A stretch of DNA of 64,000 nt from Thraustochytrium sp. TN22 (taxonomy: Eukaryota; Sar; Bigyra; Thraustochytrida; Thraustochytriidae). A program made the position numbers and the translations under genes. Below are positions 9,090 to 19,922 of the stretch, one piece after another. A model generated the notes under the pieces. It did no database searches. It was not told where the DNA came from and worked only from the letters and a program-made list of their open reading frames with translations. Within the stretch, counting starts at the first letter, position 1; the number at the start of each line of letters is the position of its first letter. Location of the stretch: assembly GCA_013306675.1 (NCBI GenBank), contig JABLUY010000001.1:528334-592333 (forward strand), written 5' to 3'.

Positions 9090-10943
9090 TCAGTTGGGCG
9101 CAAGACTGTGATTGGCAGGGGTTAAAAGTGCCTCCTGCGCGGAGGCGAGATTGTTGATGCAGTCGGGGCGGCCGCGGCCTCGTGCGTGCAGCTCACGGTG
9201 CTGGGCCTCGGCTAGACGAAAGTGCGAAAAGAGGCCCTGGATGCAGGAGGCGAACTCGAGGTCCAGCTTGATGGAGTCGAAGCCGCCGCCCACGAAGCAG
9301 TCCTCAAGGATGCGCTGCGAATTGATGAGGCCATGCAAGACGGTAAAGACGAAGACGGCCAGCATCGCGGCGTAGGCGTAGGTGGTGCGGTCGTCCGGCT
9401 CGGCCTGGATGGAAGCGACCCAGCCAAAGTACGGCCAGATGATCCAAGGCATGATGAAGATGTAGACACGGCCGAAGGATCGGATGCTCTGCGGCGTGCG
9501 GTAGGTCTTGGAAACGCGCAGCTCCTCCACGCGCTGCTGGTGGTACCAGTGGTACTGGTGCAAGCGCGAGGCCTCGCCAGCCGGAAAGCCGGCGACCTTC
9601 ATGACCTCGGCGTGGCGAGCCATCTGCGCGAAGAGCGCGTTGAGGTCCTTGACGAGCTCGTTCTGGAGCGCATGCACGCGCTTGGTCTCCTTGCGGTAAT
9701 TGGGAAAGATCTGGTGCCGCCCGTGGCCCACCGTCGGCATAGAAAGAAACTTGTACACGAGCTGCGCCAGCTGGATGTGGTCCTCCAGCACACGCTTGTT
9801 GAAGCCTGCTGGCAGCAGGCAGCGTCCGTTCAGCCGCTGCGGCGTCTCCGGGTGCGGCCACTCCCACGTGAGCGTAGCCAGGCAGCTCTGCATGACGAGC
9901 GCGCGAAAGTCCGCCAGCCGCAGCAGGGCTGTCTCGCGACGCGTGTAGGCCAGCGTGATGGCCGAGGACAGCGGGAAGATGACGGCGAAGCCCAGAAAGC
10001 TAAAGTCCAGCTTCACCGCCAGCGCTGTGTCAATGTCCTCCATGTACACGAGCATGCCGTAGGTCGCCACGAAGGCGTTGACCACCACCAGCAGTGTGTC
10101 CCAGGTGGCTGTGTGACGCGCGTAAATGGCCAGCGACGCCAGCATGTCCACCAGCGCTAGGCGCAAGCAGTCGTACGCCATGCCGCACATACCGCGACGC
10201 GCAGCGCGCTCGGACTGGGCTTCTGCTTCCTCGTTCACCAGATACCGCGCACACTCCTCCAGACTCGGCACCTCCACGGTCGCCGGCGTCAGCTCAGCCC
10301 ACTCGATCTCCGTCGCCGCGCCCATGCGGCGCGAGGAGTTCTGCAGAAACTCCGGCCCTCGCCCCGAGCTTGCGTCCTTCTTGTGGTCCCGCTTATGCGC
10401 GGCGCCGCTACTACTTTCTCCGCTTCGCGCCTCTTGCGGCGCCTCCGCCGGGCGCAGCTGCCGTAGTTCCTGCGCATGCTTCTCGTCGTACTCGCGTCCG
10501 TGGCTGCTGCGGCTGTGATTGCGGCTGCGGCTACCGCGCGCGTGGCCGTGCGCCTGCACGCGGGCGTGGGCGTGCCCGTGCGGGTGCGAGTGCGCGTGCC
10601 TCCCGGAGCTCTGGCTGGCCCTGGACCCAGGCGACCGGGCGCCATCGCTGCTCGTGCCGGTCGTCGAGACCGCTGCCGACGTGTGCAGCGTGGACAGGCT
10701 CCTGCGCAGTGCGTCGTTGATGGCCCTGGCGTGCAGGTGGTCCTCCTCCTCCTCCTCCTCCGTCGAGCTCCCGGCCTCGCGCGTGTGCGCGTCGCCCCCC
10801 TGAAGCACGCTCGCCTCCGTCGTGTCCGAGTCGGCGTCCGCGCTCACCACCACCTCGACCTCGGAACCGTCCTTGGCCTCGGCGCGCGCCTGCAGCAACT
10901 CCCCGCCGTCCTGCGCCTCCGCCTCCGCCTCCGCCTTGGCCAT
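9090..10943 (-). CDS. Bestrophin-like anion channel family protein
   Basis: 617 residues from the ATG at 10943, which has a good context (GCCGCCATGGCC); the open frame reaches 11057 only through a GTG. The N-terminal ~230 residues are disordered: acidic, a poly-Glu run, and a His-rich stretch (HAHSHPHGHAHARVQAHGHA). From about residue 265 come membrane segments (WDTLLVVVNAFVATYGMLVY; FLGFAVIFPLSSAITLAYTRR), then a soluble helical region, a second pair of hydrophobic segments (YIFIMPWIIWPYFGWVASI; YAAMLAVFVFTVLHGLI), and FVGGGFDSIKLDLEF. This order matches the bestrophin/UPF0187 family, where the last motif corresponds to the PFxxxGxDDI region. Predicted role: pentameric chloride or bicarbonate channel. 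The assignment rests on architecture and motif likeness, not on a search. Confidence 0.6.
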   Translation of the reverse strand: MAKAEAEAEAQDGGELLQARAEAKDGSEVEVVVSADADSDTTEASVLQGGDAHTREAGSSTEEEEEEDHLHARAINDALRRSLSTLHTSAAVSTTGTSSDGARSPGSRASQSSGRHAHSHPHGHAHARVQAHGHARGSRSRNHSRSSHGREYDEKHAQELRQLRPAEAPQEARSGESSSGAAHKRDHKKDASSGRGPEFLQNSSRRMGAATEIEWAELTPATVEVPSLEECARYLVNEEAEAQSERAARRGMCGMAYDCLRLALVDMLASLAIYARHTATWDTLLVVVNAFVATYGMLVYMEDIDTALAVKLDFSFLGFAVIFPLSSAITLAYTRRETALLRLADFRALVMQSCLATLTWEWPHPETPQRLNGRCLLPAGFNKRVLEDHIQLAQLVYKFLSMPTVGHGRHQIFPNYRKETKRVHALQNELVKDLNALFAQMARHAEVMKVAGFPAGEASRLHQYHWYHQQRVEELRVSKTYRTPQSIRSFGRVYIFIMPWIIWPYFGWVASIQAEPDDRTTYAYAAMLAVFVFTVLHGLINSQRILEDCFVGGGFDSIKLDLEFASCIQGLFSHFRLAEAQHRELHARGRGRPDCINNLASAQEALLTPANHSLAPN

Positions 10944-11992
10944 GGCGGCTGCCCTCTTTTCGCCTGCTCGCTCTCGCGCTCTCTGGCCGTTCAGATCCCC
11001 GTCCAGGTCCTCGTCCTCGTCCAAGTCCTCAGCCTCGGCCTCGCCGCGCACGTGCACGGCCGTGGCCTCGCTCGCTCGCTCGCTCAGCTCTCGCAGGCCA
11101 GCCTAGCTAGCCAAGCAACGCGCCTGCCTCGTCGGCCGGCCGGCCGGCGGCCCGCCGCCGCCTTGGCTCAGCGCCGCGCCGCCGCCGCCGCCGCCCGCCC
11201 GCCCGCGCGCGCGCGCCGGCGGCCACCGACTGCGGCTCTGCTGTTTGCTGCCGTACCAGTACCAGCGAAGTTTCCCATCCATCAGCTGGACCCGGCCCGA
11301 AGCGCAGCGCGCCCAACGCCAGGCTGCCTGCCTGCCAGGCTGCCTGCCTGCCAGGCTGCCTGCCTGCCAGGCTGCCTGCCGGCGGGCTCGCGCGGCTCGA
11401 AGCGGCCTCCAGCGCGCTGGCAGGAGGCCCCAAGCTCATTGCGCCCTGCGCTCGGGCTCGACTCCGCCGCCGCTCTGAGGCACGGAGTCGCCGACTCGGA
11501 GCAGTCTGAGCAGACCGCGCCACCCCACGAGGACGAAGTTAGTACTAGTACGCCAGCGTGCGCCAGCGACCACGACTCGAGCCCATCCACTTGAACCAGG
11601 CCCAGATCGTTCACCTTGGCTCGTCGCGAGACCCGGAGCCGCGCGCCCAGACCGCGCCGCGAGCTCGCGCCGCGCGAGCTCGAAGCGAGACGTGGACTCG
11701 GACGCGCCGGCGCTGCCGGTCATCGCTCTAGTTAGCTAGCTACAGTAGCAGGGGGCGCGGGCCATCCCCGGGGACGGCGGCCAGGGCGCCCACCGGTGCG
11801 CGCGCACACCGGTGTGCGGTAACGCGGGGAGCGGGCGGGCGGTGGCGCGGCGCGAGGCGGGGTTAGGGTAGCCGGCGTGCGGCGCGCGCGGGCGGCGGCG
11901 CATCGCTGGCGGCGGCGGAGGCCGCGGCGGAGACAGACCTGTTTGCGGAGGAGAGCACAGCGTACGAGCCCGTCGCGCAGCAGCTCGAGACC
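10944..11992. other. Divergent intergenic region between bestrophin-like and RPL7 genes
   Basis: No gene seen. It should hold both promoters. Notable: a GGCC-rich patch at 11136-11150; four-fold repeats of CTGCCTGCCAGG at 11324-11386; a perfect 13-bp palindrome GAGTCGCCGACTC at 11485-11497, whose opposite-strand version occurs at 55442-55454; and a GCTA patch at 11727-11738. Confidence 0.45.
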
Positions 11993-13516
11993 ATGGCCGG
12001 CACGTAAGTTTAGCCTGCGAGCGAGGAGGGCGCCAGCGCTGCCGCCGACGCCGACGCCGACGTTGGTTGGCGTCGCCGACGCCGTCCCGGGGGACCGGCG
12101 GCGGTGAGGCAGGCCAAGACGGCGACGCGGGTGGTGGTGGAGGAGGGCAGGGACCAGGAGGAGCGACGCGCGAGCGGGGAGCGGGAGCAGGGAGAGAGGA
12201 GGAGGAGGAGGAGCGCGCGGAGAGCAGGATGGAGCTCGACCGGAGCAAGGGCATGGGCTGGGCTGGAGCGCGAGGTGGCGTTGCGCGCCAGCCAGCCATC
12301 CAACCAGCCAAACCTGCGCTCGCCGGTCCTGCGGCTAGCTAGCTTTTACACGCGGCGCGTGGATGGGCAGCAATGACGGCGCGGCGCGGTGCGCCCGTTG
12401 CCGCGCGCGTCAGCCCAATCCTCGTGCTCGAAGACGGAGTCGCCTCCCCTTCTGGCCATGCCAGATGGAGGTGAACTCGCGGCAGCCCGCCTTGGTTCTC
12501 CGAGGCGCGGCACGGACCGCTATCCGGCGCAAGCTGGGCAACACTGTCCTTTGGAGCGTCCCGTCAAGGGCGCTCCAGTTTGTTGGCTCGCCTCGGCGAC
12601 CGACTGGGATTGAAATCGACCTTTGGAGCACACCACGGACGCCGCGCAGCCGCTGCTGTCGCCTACCTCTCCCTCCCCCACGCTTTTTTTTTGCAAGCAA
12701 GCGCTTGTGTTTGTGTATGCGCACGCGCGCGCGCGCCGTCCATTCGTGTGTGGGGTTTTCACCTTAAGAGCCGCCAACTGACTGACACGCCTCTTGTCTG
12801 CCTGCAGCGTCCCCGAGTCCGTGCTCAAGAAGCGCGCGTCCCTCGCCGAGCTCCAGGCTCGCCGCGAGGAGGCCGAGCAGAAGAAGGCCGCCGCCTCCAA
12901 GGAGCGCCAGGAGAAGGCGTTCAAGCGCGCCGAGGAGTATGTCAAGGAGTACCAGCTGACTCAGAACGAGCTCGTGCGCATGCGCCGCGAGGCCAAGAAG
13001 GCCGGCAACATCTATGTCGACCCGGAGCCCAAGGTGTTCGTGGTGACCCGCATCCGCGGTATCATGGGCAACTCCCCCAAGGTCCGCAAGATTCTGCAGC
13101 TCCTCCGCCTGCGCCAGATCCACAACACCGTCTTCGTTCGCGTCAACAAGGCCACCGTCAACATGCTCCGCCTTGTTGAGCCGTACGTCGCCTACGGTGA
13201 GCCCTCGCTCAAGACCGTGCGTCAGCTCATCTACAAGCGCGGCTTCGCCAAGGTGAACAAGCAGCGCCTTGCCATCAGCGACAACGCCATCATCGAGGAG
13301 AACCTCGGCGACAAGGATATTATCTGCGTGGAGGACCTCATCCACGAGATCTACACCGTCGGCGACAACTTCAAGGAGGCCAGCAACTTCCTCTGGCCCT
13401 TTAAGCTCTCGGCCCCCCGCGGCGGCTTCAAGAAGAAGCTCAACCACTTTAACGAGGGCGGTGATGCCGGCAACCGTGGCGAGCACATCAACGAGCTCAT
13501 CCAGCGCATGATCTAA
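11993..13516 (+). CDS. RPL7: 60S ribosomal protein L7 (uL30), two exons
   Basis: Exon 1 is 11993-12003 (11 nt), intron 12004-12807 (GTAAGT..TGCAG), exon 2 is 12808-13516; joined they give 239 residues starting [19 protein letters not shown]. The join restores the usual eukaryotic L7 N-terminus, which the single open frame lacks. Then come the lysine/glutamate-rich N-terminal helix, the uL30 core ([39 protein letters not shown]) and the C-terminal [16 protein letters not shown] block. Length matches the family. It is a structural protein of the large subunit, binding 5S/28S rRNA regions in the cytosol. A tiny first exon followed by a long first intron is common in ribosomal protein genes. No sign of a second copy in the window. 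Confidence 0.97.
12004..12807 (+). other. RPL7 intron 1
   Basis: 804-nt intron with canonical GTAAGT donor and a T-rich tract ending in TGCCTGCAG acceptor. It contains a GCTA patch (12336-12347), a T9 run and a (GC)n stretch (12723-12740). Ribosomal protein introns often host snoRNAs, but I found no convincing C/D box pair (RUGAUGA/CUGA). Confidence 0.9.
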
Positions 13517-13932
13517 GAAGTGCCCTTGGTTAGTTCGAGTAATTGCTGTGCTGCTGCTTTGACCTTTGTTATTTTCTCTCCTGCAAGTTGCGTGACGGTG
13601 TTGCTCCTGTTCAGGCTGAGTCAGGCGGCCGCTGAGGGGTTGATACTCGTCTCACGTTTCGACTCCCGCGCGCTCCTCACGCACCTGGTTGAGATTATTA
13701 TTCATTCCCTGGCAGGCTTGCCCGGCCGCTTGCGCGCCTCGCGAGCAGCCAGCTCGGGGCGCTGTCGTGGCTGCTTTCCTTGGTGACTGACTGCCTGCCA
13801 AGGCCATAGTTTAGAGCGTGCTTTCTTGGCCAGTCGCTGACTCGGCCTGCTCTAGCAGGGGACGAAGGCAAGGCAAACGCAGCGCAGGCAAACCAAACCC
13901 TCCCTCCCGCTCGTGCTCGCTCGCACAGCGCG
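13517..13932. other. RPL7 3' flank and PRMT5 promoter region
   Basis: 416 bp without a gene. The first part is T-rich (13545-13610), fitting a 3' UTR. The later part, up to the PRMT5 ATG, carries no motif I can name. Confidence 0.5.
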
Positions 13933-14118
13933 ATGGCGCAGCAGGAGCAGCAGGAGCCGGCAGCGCCGCTCGTGTGCGGCTTGCACGTCCGCTTCACCGC
14001 CGACCTGACGGCGGCCCTTCAGGAGGTAGGTTGGCGCGAGGCCAAGCGAGCAGTGGCAGGCGAGCGATGGCATGGAGCTTGCCCGGTGGTTGTTATCTCG
14101 CGCGAGTCTCCCTCTGGG

Positions 14119-14155
<37 letters not shown>

Positions 14156-16196
14156 TCCTGCGTGTCTTGCCTCTGCTCGGCTCTATGCCAAGCCGTGCCA
14201 AGCCAAGCCACAATGATGCAGACTAACGCGGATTGACCACAGCACGTGTACAATGGCGCCTTTGCGTACATTATGACGCCCCTGGTGCATCCGAGGCTGC
14301 AGCGCGACTGCGCAAATGTCTCGGACAACCGCAACAAGCCTCTCACCCGTACGTGTAAATCGAATGCGCTGCGATTGGTCACGTCCTCCTCCACAGCACT
14401 CACATGGTCGCTTTGCTCGATGCTCTTCATGCTCCCTCCGCTTTGGGACCGCAGGCTCGGACCTCATCCTGGACAGCTCAACGTGGAACAACGTGGTGGT
14501 CGGAGAGCTGTCACGGTGGATCGACCTGGACGCGAGCGACGCGCACATCCGGCACACGAGCGAAAAGGCGCTGCAGCAGGAGCTGCAGTGGGCGTCGCAC
14601 CTGGCGCTGGCGGCCGTGGTGGCGCCATGCCCAGCAGTGAACTGCCTGAACTTCGCGAACGCGCTGCAGCGCGCCACGACGGGCCACCCGCGCATCAACC
14701 TGTGGGTGCGCGTGCCGCTGTGCTCGAGCGAAGAGGATGCGGCCGGAGGCGCCGCGGCGGCGCGCGACGCGGCGCTGCAGCCCTGGAAGGCCTGGAACAA
14801 GCTGCGCGTACTGTGCAACAACACCAACTCCATGGGCGTCTTGCTGGAGCTGACCGCCAACCTTCCGGACGATCATGAGCTGGAGCGCTGGTTCGCCGAG
14901 CCCGTGCGCGCCGTCCTCGTGCCCACGGGCATCTTCCGCTCCAACGCCAAGGGCTACCCGGTGCTCTCGCCGGCGCACCAGCGCCTGCTGCTGCGCCTGC
15001 AGCGCCATAATGTGCAGTCTATCCTGTCTGGGCGCCCACGGCATGCCGACGGCTGGGCTCCATACTACATGTATCTGGACCATTTGGCGCGACGCGCTGC
15101 GGCGCCCTCGGTCAAAGACGAGTTCGAGTCGCCATTTTACGACACGCTGCAGACGCCACTGCAGCCGCTGCTGGACCATCTTGAGTCGCAAATGTACGAG
15201 ACCTTCGAGAAGGACCCGGTCAAGTACGCGCGCTACGAGGAGGCCGTGGCCCAGGCGCTCGCCGACACGCCCGCCGACAAGGTGTCGGTGGTGATGGTCG
15301 TGGGCGCCGGCCGCGGCCCGCTCGTGCGCGCCTCGCTGCGCGCCGCCGAGACCGCGCAGCGCGAGGTGCACATGTATGCCGTGGACAAGAACCCAAACGC
15401 CGTCATCACGCTGCGCAACATGCACGAGATGCTCGGCTGGGGCGACCGTGTCACCATCGTACACACCGATATGCGCTACTGGAATCCGCCCGAGCAGGCT
15501 GACATCCTCGTCAGCGAGCTCCTCGGCTCCTGGGGCGACAACGAGCTCTCGCCCGAGTGCCTCGACGGCGCTGAGGCCTTTCTCAAGCCCGACGGTATCT
15601 CCATTCCGTACGAGTATACCTCCTTCATCGCGCCCATCTCCACGCCCAAGCTTTGGAACGACTGCAAGAACTTCGACGACCCCAAGTTCTTGGAAACCAT
15701 GTACGTCGTCAAGCTGCACAACTTCGCCGCCTTTGACGAACCCAAACCTTGCTTCACCTTTGCGCACCCGTCCTGGCGCAAGGGCGTCGACCCGGTGACG
15801 GCGCGCGAGTGCTTCCAGCCCGGCAAGCCCGTCGTCGCACCCCTGGTCGACGGCAAGATCGACAACACGCGCTTTCGCGTCGTCGACTTCACGGCGGCCC
15901 GCTCCGGCATGCTCCAGGGCTTCGTCGGCTACTTTGAGGCCAAGCTCTACAAGGACGTCATGATCTCCATCAACCCGGCCACCTTTAGCGAGGGCATGTT
16001 CTCCTGGTTCCCGCTCTACATCCCTATTCGTCAGCCGCTCTACGTGAACGAGGGCGACCCGGTGCGCGTCGCCTTTTGGCGTCACTGCAACGCCACGCAG
16101 GTCTGGTACGAGTGGGCGCTCGACGAGCCTCAGACCACGCCGATCCACAACGTGAACGGTGCCTCCGCGCCCATTAAGCTTACGCCCGAGTCATGA
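13933..16196 (+). CDS. PRMT5: Protein arginine methyltransferase 5 (type II, symmetric), three exons
   Basis: Exons 13933-14025, 14243-14348 and 14455-16196 give 646 residues. Donors are GTAGGT and GTACGT, acceptors CACAG and CGCAG; the joins produce HVYNGAF and PLTRSDLILDSSTWN, the latter matching the RSDL..W segment of animal PRMT5. N-terminal TIM-barrel-like domain to about residue 290; methyltransferase domain with SAM motif VVGAGRGPLV, the acidic motif-II strand AVDKNPNA, and the double-Glu catalytic loop SELLGSWGDNELSPE followed by IPYEYTSF; C-terminal barrel ends SFWRH-like (VAFWRHCNATQVWYEW). PRMT5 dimethylates arginines symmetrically on histones and Sm proteins, usually with a WD-repeat partner (MEP50), not in this window. 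Length is the family norm. Confidence 0.96.
14026..14242 (+). other. PRMT5 intron 1 with (CT)n(CG)n microsatellite
   Basis: 217-nt intron. A (CT)n run passes straight into a (CG)n run at about 14116-14155. The second intron (14349-14454, 106 nt) has no repeat. Confidence 0.85.
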
Positions 16197-16856
16197 GAGC
16201 AAAGTTAAGATCCTGCGATGTGCCCTCGCCGCGGAACGTCTACCCCTGTGTCGCTCACCGAGTCCTCCAGATTGTAGAATCTTGGTCATCGACCAAAGGA
16301 GGGCGCGCATTGTGCTGTCTTTCTTTAGTTAGAACAGCGAACACCATCATCAGCATCAGCATCAGCATCAGCATCAGCATCAGCAGCATCAGCAGCAGCA
16401 GCAGCAGCAGCAGGCACAAGAGGAGTCGAACTCGTCGAGCTCCACGTGCAGGCACAGCTCACCTGCAAGCTAGCTAGCGCTCGGCAGGATTGCCTGCGTA
16501 TTTTTCTGGCGGCTGCAGCTTCAAGGCTGCTCTTTGAAGGCTTCACTCTCACCTTGGTGACTGCTTGGCGTCCGGGTCCGAGGCCGAGGCCAAGGCCAAC
16601 GTGAAGGAGAACTTGAGCACGGAGAGCGAGAAGACGTCTCGACGAAAACCAAGATGGCAAGAAGCAGCAGAGCTCTTCGCCAAGGCAGGCAAGCCAGCTG
16701 CGCGCGCGGCGGGTGGCGGCGGCGGGCGCGCGGGGCGGCGGCAGCGGCGGCGGCGGCGGCAGCGGCAGTAGCGGCAGCGGCAGCGGCAGCGGCGGCGGCG
16801 GCGGTAGCGGCGGCAGCGGCGGCGGCGGGCGCAGCCGGCGGCTCGGGTTCGCGAGC
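16197..16856. other. Spacer between PRMT5 and coiled-coil gene, with CATCAG/CAG microsatellite
   Basis: The 3' flank of PRMT5, then a microsatellite of (CATCAG)n grading into (CAG)n at 16343-16414. A GCTA patch lies at 16468-16480. The last 150 bp before the ATG at 16857 is GGC-repeat DNA that is open in frame but has no ATG, so I treat it as 5' UTR. Confidence 0.6.
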
Positions 16857-19800
16857 ATGAGCAACAACGAGGCCCACGACGGGCCGGACGGCGCGGACCA
16901 CGACGAGGGCAAGACGGAGGCGCTGCTGCGCGAGCGGGAGGCGCTGGAGAGGGAGCTGGCGTACACGATGATGATGCACGAGCAGCTGACGCGAGCGCAA
17001 GAGCTGGAGCGCAACGGGGAGGCCGCCGGGAGCGGCAGCATGAGCAGCAGGCACCGCGTGCAGATCGAGCAGGTGGACGACGCGCAGGCACGCGAGATCG
17101 AGAACTTCCAGCAACTGGAGAGCATCAGCGAGGCCATCCGCGAGCTGAATGCCGGGCTGGCGCGCGGCGACAAGGCGCCCGACGAGATCCAGCGCGATCT
17201 GGAGCGCCTCACGGAACTCAGCGTGCAGCTGGACGCCCTGTCCTCGGCCTTTCACGAGCAGCAGGAGGCCGGCGAAGGCGCGGTGGGCGCCAGCGCCGCG
17301 TCCGCCAATGGCGGCCACGCCGCAGGCGCCGACGCCACCGGCAGCTCGCAGGACAGCGTTGGCTCCGGCGAGGGGGCGCACGGACACGAGCAGAACCGCG
17401 CGCTTATGGAGCTCATGTTCCTACTGCAGCAGCAACAGCACCAGCAGCAGCGCGAGCACCAGCAGCGCGAGCAGGACGATCTCAGGCGCCTACTCAGTGA
17501 CCACCTTGGCCACCGCCTGCCGGACGATGCGGACCTCCTGGACGAGCTGGCGGCCAGCGCTGGCGCCGGCGCGCTGGACGTGCACCTCGCCATGGACGAG
17601 CAGAACCGCAGGGCGCGGATGCTGCTGGAGCAGGTCAACGAGGTGCGCCAGGAGATTGAGGCGCTGCGCACGGCGGATGACAGCAGCCCCGAGGAGCAAG
17701 CCATGCGCTTCGACGACCTCATCAGCAAGCTTGAGGACCTGGAGCACCAGAAGGAGGCGCTCGACCAGACCCTCTCCCAGCGTCGCAGCGCCGCCAGCGC
17801 GCCGCCGAACGGCGCTTCGCAGGGCAACCGGGACTTGGACGAACACCACCCGTACGCCTCGTCCATGCACTCCATCCCGCCGCAGCACCCCTCGTCCTCC
17901 TCGGCCGCGCACCTGCACCAGCACCACGGATTGCAAATGCAGCACCAGTCGAGCCTCGGCGCTAGCAGCAGCAGTAGTAGCAATCGGTCCTACTACAGCG
18001 GCATGGACTCGCCGCCTGCCGTGATGCAGTCGCCGTACACGCACCGGTCGCCGCCGGACGACCAGGACAGCCTCGCACCCGCCACGGACGGCGAGCCGGA
18101 GGACGTGCAGGACGTGGAGAAGCTTCTGCGCGCGCTTGAGCACGCGCGCGAGCTTGGCCGCTTCAAGTCTCTCCAGCTTAAACGTCAGGAGCAGGAGGTC
18201 GCCACTCTCCAACGCAGCATCGAGGGCCTCGAGTCGCGCCTCTTGCGCGTGCGACCCGACTTTGGCGGCCTTGGCGGCCTGAGCCAGGATGGTGACGAGG
18301 AGGAAGAGGAGGAGGAAGAGGAGGACGAGGAGGACGAAGAGGACGAAGACGAAGACGAGGACGGCCGCGGCCGCGAGCCCGAGCCCGGCGTCGCCTCGGA
18401 CGCTGGCGGCCGTGGCACCGGCGCCGATCCGCACGTGCGCATCCGGGGCGGCATCATCAGCATCGGCGGCATGGGTGGCATGAGCAGCAGCAGCAGCAGC
18501 AGCAGTCATAGCGAGCTGGGCGGCGGCCCCGGCAGCCTCATCAGCGCCGGCGGCGCGCTACGTGGCCCAGACGCCGACGAGGTGGAGGCCTCCTCCGTGC
18601 AGGTGGAGGCCGCCTCGCAGGGCCCGCCTGCCGACATTGGCGAGCCGGAGGACGGCGGCCGCGGCCACGAGGCCGACGCCCGTGAGCACGAGGTGGGCAG
18701 CGGCGGCGGCAGCGTCGTGGACGCTGGCGGCATCCTCGGCGCCGGCGCCGCGAGCAACATCAGCGTGGTGGGCGTGGCCGGGAGTACCGCCGGCAGCGTT
18801 GGCGGCGGCCCGGGCCTCGGAGGGCCCGGCGGCAGCGGCGGCAGTGTCGGCAACCGCTCGAACAACAGCGGGTCTCGCGCCGGGAGTTTGCGTGGCAGCG
18901 GCGGCAGCGCCACGGGCGCGGGCGGCCCTGACCACGCGGCGACGGACGACGCCACTTCTGTGCACACTGAGGCCGCGCGCACGCACGTGACGGCGCGCTC
19001 CGAGGTGGACCGCGTCAGCACGGCCGCGCTCCGCGGCGACGAGGTGGACACCGAAGACATCGAGGCCGTCCTGCAGGCGAACGCCTCGGGCCCCAACGCG
19101 CCGCGCGGTGACCATGACGAGGACGACGAGGGCACCTCGGAGAGTCGCGGCCCGGCGGAGCGCAGCTTGGACGACGAGCCTCACGGGCCCTCGCCAGCGA
19201 GCGCTGCCGAGGCCGCCGCCGTCTCGCGCCACCTTCGGTCCTCGCTTCAGCACAAGGCGGTCGTGGAGAGCGCCAGTGTCGTAGCTCGTGCCGGGTCCAC
19301 GGTCGGCGACGTCGACGACGGCGCCGCCAGCACCTACTTCGACCCGGACGACGAGGATGACGAGGACGACGACGTCGACGAGGAGGTGGACGACGAGGAC
19401 GACGTGGATGACGAGGACGACGAGGACGACCAGGAGACGACCGTGGCCGTGGACGGCTCGCGCGCTTCGCGCGGCACACTCGACCGCGGCGACGAGGATC
19501 ACTCCGAGCTGTCCGAGGCGCTTGACCAGGTACCGTCCAGCTTGCAGTTCAGTGTGCGCAACAGCTTCTCGCGGCGCTCGCGCAGCGGCAAACGCCTCGG
19601 CGTGTACTCAAGCGCCACCCGCCATGCGCGCTCGCCGTCCACTAGCAGCATGGCCTCTACCTCGCTCGACCTGCCCTCGGACGCGTTCCTGGACGCCTCC
19701 GACTACAAGATTCTCATGGAGGACATCCACGAGTTCGTGCGCGACTGCCGCGCTCGCCAGCGCGACGAGGAGCGCACCTCGTGCTCGGACCGCGACTTTG

Positions 19801-19922
19801 GCCGCCGCATGATGAACTTCGTCTCCAAGCTCCTCAATGAGCTCAGCCATGTCAATGTCGCAAATCAGGAGCAGCAGCGAAGAATCCTGCGCACGCTGCG
19901 CGGTATGAGTAGTCCGCAGTGA
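16857..19922 (+). CDS. Large acidic coiled-coil protein, function unknown
   Basis: 1021 residues from the ATG at 16857 (an upstream extension of glycine codons would need a GTG start). Not recognised. Visible parts: coiled-coil segments rich in Glu/Leu around residues 18-55 (LLREREALERELAYTMM) and 70-140; a Gln-rich helix near 185-205; another coiled coil around 240-310 and 415-465; then long disordered stretches of Gly/Ser/Ala, poly-Asp/Glu runs (about 478-500 and 825-865), and a more ordered C-terminal 80 residues (YKILMEDIHEFVRDCRARQR ... LLNELSHVNVANQEQQRR) that looks like the conserved functional end. No enzyme motif or membrane segment. It is convergent with the FKBP gene. A scaffold or cytoskeletal role is possible but unproven. 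Confidence 0.75.
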   Translation: MSNNEAHDGPDGADHDEGKTEALLREREALERELAYTMMMHEQLTRAQELERNGEAAGSGSMSSRHRVQIEQVDDAQAREIENFQQLESISEAIRELNAGLARGDKAPDEIQRDLERLTELSVQLDALSSAFHEQQEAGEGAVGASAASANGGHAAGADATGSSQDSVGSGEGAHGHEQNRALMELMFLLQQQQHQQQREHQQREQDDLRRLLSDHLGHRLPDDADLLDELAASAGAGALDVHLAMDEQNRRARMLLEQVNEVRQEIEALRTADDSSPEEQAMRFDDLISKLEDLEHQKEALDQTLSQRRSAASAPPNGASQGNRDLDEHHPYASSMHSIPPQHPSSSSAAHLHQHHGLQMQHQSSLGASSSSSSNRSYYSGMDSPPAVMQSPYTHRSPPDDQDSLAPATDGEPEDVQDVEKLLRALEHARELGRFKSLQLKRQEQEVATLQRSIEGLESRLLRVRPDFGGLGGLSQDGDEEEEEEEEEDEEDEEDEDEDEDGRGREPEPGVASDAGGRGTGADPHVRIRGGIISIGGMGGMSSSSSSSSHSELGGGPGSLISAGGALRGPDADEVEASSVQVEAASQGPPADIGEPEDGGRGHEADAREHEVGSGGGSVVDAGGILGAGAASNISVVGVAGSTAGSVGGGPGLGGPGGSGGSVGNRSNNSGSRAGSLRGSGGSATGAGGPDHAATDDATSVHTEAARTHVTARSEVDRVSTAALRGDEVDTEDIEAVLQANASGPNAPRGDHDEDDEGTSESRGPAERSLDDEPHGPSPASAAEAAAVSRHLRSSLQHKAVVESASVVARAGSTVGDVDDGAASTYFDPDDEDDEDDDVDEEVDDEDDVDDEDDEDDQETTVAVDGSRASRGTLDRGDEDHSELSEALDQVPSSLQFSVRNSFSRRSRSGKRLGVYSSATRHARSPSTSSMASTSLDLPSDAFLDASDYKILMEDIHEFVRDCRARQRDEERTSCSDRDFGRRMMNFVSKLLNELSHVNVANQEQQRRILRTLRGMSSPQ

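Noticed and set aside
11324-11386. Regular repeat resembling a CRISPR array
   Set aside because: The units are 12-16 bp of simple (TGCC)n-type sequence without unique spacers; the genome is eukaryotic.
12004-12807. snoRNA within the RPL7 intron
   Set aside because: CUGA is present near the 3' end but no C box or guide region pairs with it.
14511-16148. 545-codon minus-strand open frame opposite PRMT5
   Set aside because: Shadow of GC-rich codon use in PRMT5; no family motif, and the plus strand is unmistakable.
16713-16856. Glycine-rich N-terminal extension of the coiled-coil protein
   Set aside because: Open only from a GTG and made of GGC repeat; the first ATG at 16857 is preferred.
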